NCBI GenBank assembly: GCA_026120185.1
Contig: JANUWF010002285.1
Span: 868,001-932,000 of the forward strand
Direction: 5' to 3'
Origin: Voacanga thouarsii
Taxonomy: Eukaryota; Streptophyta; Magnoliopsida; Gentianales; Apocynaceae
DNA: 64,000 nucleotides
In this document: one piece after another, positions 58,164 through 64,000 of the stretch
How the letters are laid out: every line of letters begins with the position of its first letter
Position numbering within the stretch: the stretch's first letter is position 1
Translations under genes and position numbers: made by a program
Notes under the pieces: model-generated
Seen by the model: only the letters and a program-made list of their open reading frames with translations
What the model was told of the DNA's origin: nothing
Database searches by the model: none

Positions 58164-58449
58164 TCACCTTTTATGCCATGTTTTAGATCGATCATGCTGT
58201 AGGGATGAATAACTAGAATATTGCCTACTTGAAGACTCTTGTTATTTATTTTATATGTTGCTTTGAGAGATGATAGTGAACACTTTATTTTTTTGGATTT
58301 GCTTTTGAATTTTTGGATTGTAATAAGTTTTAATTTTAAAGTATTGTTCTATTTCTGTTTGTGTGTGTTGGTTATAAAGACCTCTTGTTCTCTGGATAGA
58401 GCGACATCCCCAACCATGTTGGGCTTAGGTAATGGGGTGTTACAAGGTA

Positions 58450-58745
58450 CATTTGCCAGATCTGGCGCCAGGTCTATTTTGGGAAAATCCCTGAAGCTTG
58501 CTCAAACTCTACTGCTAGAGTAGAATGGACCCGGCGCCTGGTCCACTGGCTAGGCCTGGGGCTAGGTACATTCTAGTTCTGTGCACTTTCTGCTCGATTT
58601 TAACTTAAATTTGCATATATTTGCCAAAAATACCTTTTACAAGCAAAATGTCAAATAAAAAGAAATATTCCTAGTTATTACAATAAATGTATCTTAAAAC
58701 ACCCTCAAATAACTAGGAAAAGAATGGTAATTTTAACTGCTTTTA
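58450..58745 (-). repeat. G6 3' LTR, last part
   Basis: Continues 52989-54221 after S3. Total LTR is about 1.5 kb. The end CTTTTA at 58745 has drifted from CTATCA. GC-rich blocks at 58459-58473 (CTGGCGCCAGG) and 58529-58566. Confidence 0.8.
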
Positions 58746-59884
58746 CATACCCGCATACTTGAACATTTGCATGTCCTCAAGTAAAACACTTTAGTCCAAG
58801 AAAAATTATCAAGACAATACAAGTTTTTTTTTTTCATTCCAAAGTTTCATTATCATAGCAAAGATCATGTATTCCTTTCAAACTTCAGATACAACCCTTG
58901 TCTTTCATATCCTTTGAAAACACTTTCAAACTTTGAAACATTGGACAAGACGTTACAAAACGCTTGAAGTCAAATTAATGAAGTGCGTACCTTAGTCTAA
59001 GAAAATTATTTTACTCTTCAAGTAAAAATATAGATAACATCAATCACATAGGTCAAGCCATCTACCAACTCAAGCATTATAAATCCAAAAATTACATACT
59101 TAAGTTATGATATGAGGAAAGAACTCAAAATTTTTTTCTCTTAAAATTTTTCAATGACTTAGGAAATTGATAGCCTCAAGTGTATGGATTTCTCTTCACA
59201 CACCATATTGGCCCCCTTTTCAATCATCACTCAACTCATAATTTTTTCATCAAAACTCAATGCTAGCAAAATTTAAACTCATAATACAAAAGTTAGGTAA
59301 TAAACTCTTCCCATATTCATCATATCTTCTATATTTCAACTAGATAAGTCAAATAACATTTAAACACCAATGCATAAACAAGATTAATCAAAATTCTCAA
59401 GTCTTGACAAATATCCTTTCCAATAAAACCAATTCCATCAAACTCTACCCGATGAGCGATAAAACTCATATCTAAGTCGAAAAAGAATTACAACCTTGCT
59501 TAACAATGAACCACTGAAATTGCTGAAAAAATTATCATAGACACAAAATATATTCACCAAAATAATATGGAAAAGAATTTCTTCAACCTTTATTCTCCCC
59601 CCCCCCCAACTTAAATTGGACATTGTCCTTAATGGCTAAAGATAAAATGATAAAAGTACAGCTAAGAAGACCAAGATGAAGAAAGAAGAAGAATAAAGTG
59701 AAGAAAATACTTCCATTATATTGTCGGGCCACTAGGTTTTAATCCACCTCAAGGAAGGATCATTACAAGAGTACCTATTAAAAGAAAAGAAAGAAAACAT
59801 AAATATAGAAAAAGAAATAGACAAGAAACTACAAGAAAAGATAAGATAAAGCACTCGAAAGACAAAAAAGCCAAGGTGGCTTAT
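58746..59884 (-). mobile_element. G6 internal region (3' part only)
   Basis: Contains the polypurine/GAGGACATGCAAATG block at 58748-58787, the module GGAAATTGATAGCCTCAAGTG...TATTGGCCCCC at 59160-59218 (one copy, not two) and the second polypurine-like module at 59597-59633. It stops at 59884 where the plus-strand G4 LTR begins. No protein is seen. The frame at 59438-59623 is chance. Confidence 0.75.
59597..59633 (-). other. Second polypurine-like module in G6, with an 11-G run
   Basis: The minus strand reads GCCATTAAGGACAATGTCC, then AATTTAAGTTGGGGGGGGGG. The core is identical to that of G1, with the purine run expanded. Confidence 0.75.
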
Positions 59885-61409
59885 TGATAGGGCCTAAATT
59901 AGTCATATATTTCCTAGTTATTTGAGGCTATTTTGTAATACAGTTTATGCAATAACTGGTCATATTCCTTCATACTTGAGATTTTATCATTGAAAAGATA
60001 TTTTGTACATTATTTTAGATTTTAAGGGTAAAATAAAGCAAAATTGTCGCTAAACAGACTAGAGGCGGCGCAGGCCAGGACAAGATAGGACAGGCGGCGC
60101 CGGCTACGTGTTACTGGCACACATTTTGAGGCAATAAAAAATCGACGAAATAAGAGCTGAACAGAACACAGCCGGCACTGGTTGGGAGCCCAGAGGCGGC
60201 GCCGGCTGCGATCGGGAAGAGCTTGGCACAAAAAAAAAAAAAAAAATCAGTGAATGGATAGAGAGATAGAATGCAACCGGCGCTTGCCCTAGGCAGGACA
60301 GACGGCGCCGGCTGTGCACTAGTACAGAGGTGGTGCCTTGATTTTCGTGTGCATTTTTGGTAATTTTTAGAGTTTTGGCATTTTCCTACTTCTATTCGGA
60401 CAAAAACCCTAGAGGGATGAATTTAGGCTCTCCTAAAGCCTACAAATAGAAAAAAAAAAAAACACAAGTTAAAGGGATGAATTGAAGAAGCAAAACACTA
60501 AATCACTCAAAATCAAGGAGGGATTCATCAAAACAAGGAGGATTGTACAAGAGAGTCTATGAAGGAAAAAGAATGAGGCTTATCTATGAGTGCTTTCTTT
60601 TAACTTTGTTTTCTTTTCCTGAACAATGATGTATTAATTGTTTTATTGTAATTTGACATTGTTTTTGGTATTCATGATTTTTAGAGTTACTTTGATATTT
60701 TGATTAATTGATTGTTATTCTTGGTATTTAATTACTTAAGCTGATTACAAGATTAATTTGTTGTTGCCTTCTATTAATTTGCTTAGAAAAGAGGTTGATG
60801 TTGGTCTCAATTTATTAATTTCATATTTGTTATCTATTAACTTGCTTGGAAAAGGGGTTAATTGCTAAGAACTGAGTAATTAAAGGTTAATTGATATTTG
60901 CCAGGATATGGATTCATTGGTTAATTTCATGTTTTAAATTTGTTAGGAAATGGGGATTTAATAAAGGATTGTGTTTAATGCATCTTTTGGGTAAATTAGT
61001 TGAGATAGGATATGTGATGCTAATTTGTCTAGAAGGTAGTGATTTGATGGATTGGAAAAGAAGTGAATCTATCTTAATCCTTCATGCTGCCAAGAGAATG
61101 ATTAGTTATGATAATGATTGGGTACTTTAAGGTTATGTTTGTCAAAATAATAGTTTGAGTTACATAATCCTTGACATGTATATATTCTTTTATTTTATTT
61201 TATTTTCCATTTTATTCTTTTTCACTTTATGGAGTGGGTTAAATAATGAAAGAAAAGTTATTACTGCATACTTGTTCCTTGAGGATCGATACTCGTTTTA
61301 AACCTTATACTTTGCTTAATGATGAGTACGCTTGCTCATATGTGTAATTTGGGATTAATGTTTTAATTTAGACTTGATTGGGAATGTGCTTTTTTTTATA
61401 TGATTTTTA
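59885..61409 (+). repeat. G4: plus-strand G-type LTR, incomplete at its end
   Basis: TGATAGGGCCTAAATTAGTC at 59885 and collinear with the reverse complement of the G1 LTRs up to TATATGATTTTTAT at 61409. The final 20-odd bases (ending CATCA) are not recognisable after the C2 insertion. It carries three GC-rich blocks with GGCGCCGGC at 60091, 60197 and 60304. The minus frames at 60022-60319 cross these blocks and are not genes. It is opposite in orientation to all other G elements here. Confidence 0.8.
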
Positions 61410-62774
61410 TGTTAGTGTTGTGCCCTAGAGGCAATCACTTGTACATTGTATATGACACATTTTATTTTAATAAAAGACATTATTTATCTTATAGTTTCTT
61501 TTGTTTACTTTAAGTAATATAACTGTTCGATAAAGTCCATAGTACAACACCGTGTTAAGGAAATTATGATAGAGATCATGATATGAGATTCCTACTACAT
61601 TGGATGGTGTTAGTACTTAAATAGTCTCTAGTTATAGTATTAATGAGACAGGACATCATTAATGCGTTAAGACTAGCATGTGTTAGACTTCATGATTTGA
61701 TCAGGCAGTGGTTCTCATAACCGTAAGTATTGAGATACTCAAAGTTAACACATGGATGCTTGTTAATGGAATAAGTTTATTAGATGACCTAGCTTTGAGA
61801 TAATCACATGGATAGCCATTTAGTGCCAGTGATATAATCTCAATATAATAAACGTGTAAGTATCCTTAGACTTGAGATCTCCAAGGTACTTTGTTTGCTG
61901 AGCTTTGTACTTTGATTCCAATCTCCGGAGCTCGATCGAGGGCCGCCTATAGGATGGATATTGGGTATATTGTGAGATAAACGAAAGTAGTTGAGAGGGT
62001 TAATAAAGGATTCACCACTCCTAATAGTAGGGACGAATATCTCATGGACACTTATAGGAATTACTACTCGGAAAGTCCTTAGCCAAGGCGATTGTGTATT
62101 GGAAACAGTTCTAATTGATACACATCTAGAGTAGTGGGTTCTTAGTACAAGTACTATTGTATTCAGGCCAGAATTAATTCTGGAGGGAGTTGGCACTAAT
62201 TCCGTACTCCAAATCGAATGAGATATTGTATGGTGAAATGAGTTAATTGCACTGAAGTTTGTTTTTGAAGGGTTTATGTCAAGCCACTTGACTTCCTGGA
62301 CTCTTGGGTGGTCATGATGTGTTGCTAGATACCGCTCATGATTTGGGAAAATGGGTTTATTAATTGGTGAATTAATAAACCAATCCTGATTAGAATTAGT
62401 AGGATTAATTCTAATTAATTATGGATTATTAATCTCAAAGACGTTTGGATTAATTCATGTTCTCTACCAATTAATTGGGAAACCTAATAGGTCACACACA
62501 ATAGAGGATTATATACTCAAGATGTTATTTGATAACATAGTGGGGTTAATTGAGAGAAAGAGAAGTTGTTGTGGACAAATTATAATTAGTGATAATTTGT
62601 GGTCCAAGTTGTAATTGTGAGAACTTGATGTTTCCAATTACAATTAGGAAATTCTAATAGGATTAGAATTCTCAATTTTTGCAGGGTTTTTCGGATATAT
62701 GTATGACATAACCGAAACCTTAGGAAGAGGTGAATTCATGAAAAAAAAAACCCTAGACACAAAACCAACCTTTT

Positions 62775-62820
<46 letters not shown>

Positions 62821-63160
62821 TTGCTGAAAACGTGGAGAAGCCCTAGCCGTCATCTTTTTCTGCTAGCACAGGAAATTTTGGTGCTTGAGTATTCCTCTGT
62901 GTGGATTAGTGTTAGAGATAATCACACACTATGATTATTGTGGTTTGACGTTCAACTCACGTGGAGGTTGCTCACGAGGGTTGCTTGATCGCGCCTCGAT
63001 TTGAAGAAGAAATTTTGTTCTTCGGATGATCAAACTAAGGTAAAAATCTACTACTTTTATTATCCTTATGTCTTGTTTTCCACACATAGGCAGGTCCTGG
63101 GATGGTATCTTATTTATTTTCCGATGCATCGTATAGGATATGAGCCTGAGATACCTAACA
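61410..63160 (+). mobile_element. C2: solo LTR of copia family C
   Basis: TGTTAGTGTTGTGCCCTAGAG start and GAGATACCTAACA end, 1,751 bases, with the perfect TSD TTTTA at 61405-61409 and 63161-63165. It is collinear with C1 in reverse. The GTGCCCTAGAGGCAAT start is typical of BARE/Angela-like copia LTRs. The minus frame at 61840-62196 is chance. Confidence 0.93.
62778..62817. repeat. (TC)20 microsatellite
   Basis: A perfect 40-base run inside C2, much shorter in C1 near 33745. The ORF at 62644-62853 reads through it as Arg-Glu repeats and is an artefact. Confidence 0.95.
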
Positions 63161-63169
63161 TTTTATTGG

Positions 63170-64000
63170 CTCATTAAAGGTTACGTCGAGATACTCCAAA
63201 GTGCCTAATTTCCCCCCCAAATATGGTTTTAATCTACTTCAATTGACTTTAATGATTCCTTTAGCTGGGTGAGAAACTTCAATAACTCCAAATGGACAAA
63301 CTTGATGTATCTCTTACAGCCCCGGTCATCGAGATTTTAACTTACCCGAGAAAAGTCAAAGTCTAGAATTAAAAATTAACAAATTATCTCCTTTTTGAAA
63401 CTCATGGGGAGAACGAATATGCCTATCATGCCACTATTTCATCTTATTTTTGTAAATCCTCGAATTATGGTAGGCATCGTTGCGCCACTTATCCAACTCA
63501 TTCACTTGAAGCATTCTTTCTTTTCCTGCAAGATAAAGGTTAATATTGACAAGCTTTATTGCCCAATGAGCCGTATTTTCAACTTCTACCGGTAGATGAT
63601 AGATTTCCCATACACTAAGTGATAAAGGGGTTGTACCAATGGGAGTTTTTAAAGCAATCCTATAAGCCCAAAGAGTATCATCTAGCTTCAAACTCCAATC
63701 CTTTCATGTATGATTTTCCACTTTTTTCAAGATTCTTTTTAATTTTCTATTGACCGCCTCAACTTAGCCACTAGTTTGCGGATGATAGGGAGTAGCAACC
63801 CTATGAGTAACCCCTAAATATTTGAGAACTTTATCTAGTTGGGTATTACAAATGTGGGTTCCCCTATCACTAATGAGCACTTTAGGTACTCCAACTCTAG
63901 TGAAAAGCTTTTTTTTAGAAAATTTACAACAACCTGTGCATCATTAGTAGGCAAGAATTGCGCCTCAACCCACTTTGATACATACTCAATCGCCACTAAG
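63170..64000 (-). pseudogene. pol: Ty3/gypsy integrase, Athila/TAT-like (G5), partial
   Basis: Reading leftwards from the window edge: VAIEYVSKWVEAQFLPTNDA, a frameshift near 63907, then VGVPKVLISDRGTHICNTQ, ATPYHPQTSG, a stop, VEAVNRKLKRIL, a second stop, and the open stretch 63691-63434 with LDDTLWAYRIALKTPIGTTP and HLPVEVENTAHWAI. SDRGTH holds the second catalytic Asp and VEAVNR the Glu. The first Asp lies outside. The WAYR...TPIG and HLPVE features are typical of the Athila/TAT gypsy branch, without chromodomain. From 63430 to 63170 the frame decays. A run of seven C at 63212-63218 could be the polypurine tract. Confidence 0.9.

Larger units (their letters stand above)
54222..58444 (+). 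mobile_element. S3: complete 4.2-kb S-type solo LTR
   Basis: TGTGAAACCCC start and GGGGTGTTACA end with the perfect TSD AGGTA at 54217-54221 and 58445-58449. The G6 LTR reads across. No repeated ends were found inside, so this is one LTR-like unit without internal domain. Inside are a tRNA-like segment (54464-54526), a C/T-rich leader-like part (55400-56100), a (TC)17 run, long AT-rich sequence (56700-57250) and the family hairpin at 58148-58163. Frames at 55192-55392, 57500-57685, 57901-58083 and 58239-58523 have no recognised domain. Confidence 0.85.

Noticed and set aside
61840..62196. 118-residue minus frame in C2
   Set aside because: The same region in the solo LTR C1 (34400-34650) is not open in the matching frame, so it is not conserved coding sequence.
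62644..62853. Frame with Arg-Glu repeat
   Set aside because: It is a translation of the (TC)20 microsatellite.
1..64000. CRISPR arrays, bacterial operons or a host gene with introns
   Set aside because: No regularly spaced repeats, no ribosome-binding-site-led gene series and no non-transposon protein domain were seen. All recognisable proteins belong to retrotransposons.

Overview
This window is plant nuclear DNA from an AT-rich, repeat-dense, probably heterochromatic interval of a flowering plant. I cannot name the species. I see no intact host gene, no complete tRNA, no rRNA and no CRISPR array. Almost every base can be assigned to LTR retrotransposons of the Ty1/copia and Ty3/gypsy types, nested inside one another, plus one end of a CACTA DNA transposon and one end of a Stowaway/mariner-like element. 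Most long open frames are chance readings through LTRs. The real coding traces are decayed copia gag, protease, integrase, reverse transcriptase and RNase H, one decayed gypsy integrase at the right edge, and a short unidentified ORF in a non-autonomous gypsy-like element.

I used these labels. G elements are gypsy-like, with LTRs whose ends read TGATGCG...CCTATCA on the plus strand and a primer-binding site matching the 3' end of plant tRNA-Asp. A elements are copia, with LTRs starting TGTTGGGAAATATGCCC (X, Y and N1). B, C and D are solo LTRs. S elements are large LTR-like units of about 3.9-4.2 kb with TGTAACACC...GGTGTTACA ends. Many insertions were dated relative to each other by target-site duplications (TSDs): G1 GTTAT, N1 ATTGT, Y ATTTT, B1 ATGTG, B2 CTTCT, C2 TTTTA and S3 AGGTA are perfect. 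X, C1, G2 and D match at four of five bases.

Layout: 1-199 CACTA end; 203-1810 S1; 1811-52783 one old minus-strand gypsy-like element (G3) exploded by later insertions. On its left side G3 contains S-A, which contains S-B, which contains S-C, which contains G1 (5806-18668), which contains copia N1 (10422-16598). That is six levels. On its right side the G3 LTR contains copia X (27337-52502). X contains copia Y (29914-37789, itself hit by solo LTRs B1 and C1), gypsy-like G2 (40700-47672, itself hit by solo LTR B2) and solo LTR D. From 52989 a further gypsy-like element G6 carries solo S3 in its LTR. A plus-strand G-type LTR (G4) carries solo LTR C2. The right edge is minus-strand gypsy integrase (G5).

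How the parts relate: G1, G2, G3 and G6 share LTR ends and internal 3' modules, and no pol was found in them, so they look like a non-autonomous family. G5 at the right edge has an Athila/TAT-type integrase and is the sort of element that could have supplied proteins to them (inference). The most unusual observations are a conserved second polypurine-like module about 0.85-1.1 kb inside the 3' end of every G element, a covarying hairpin near the end of four S LTRs, a triplicated LTR-end/PBS junction in G1, insertion of X and S1 at almost the same base in the two LTRs of G3, and a tRNA-like pol III promoter inside S3.
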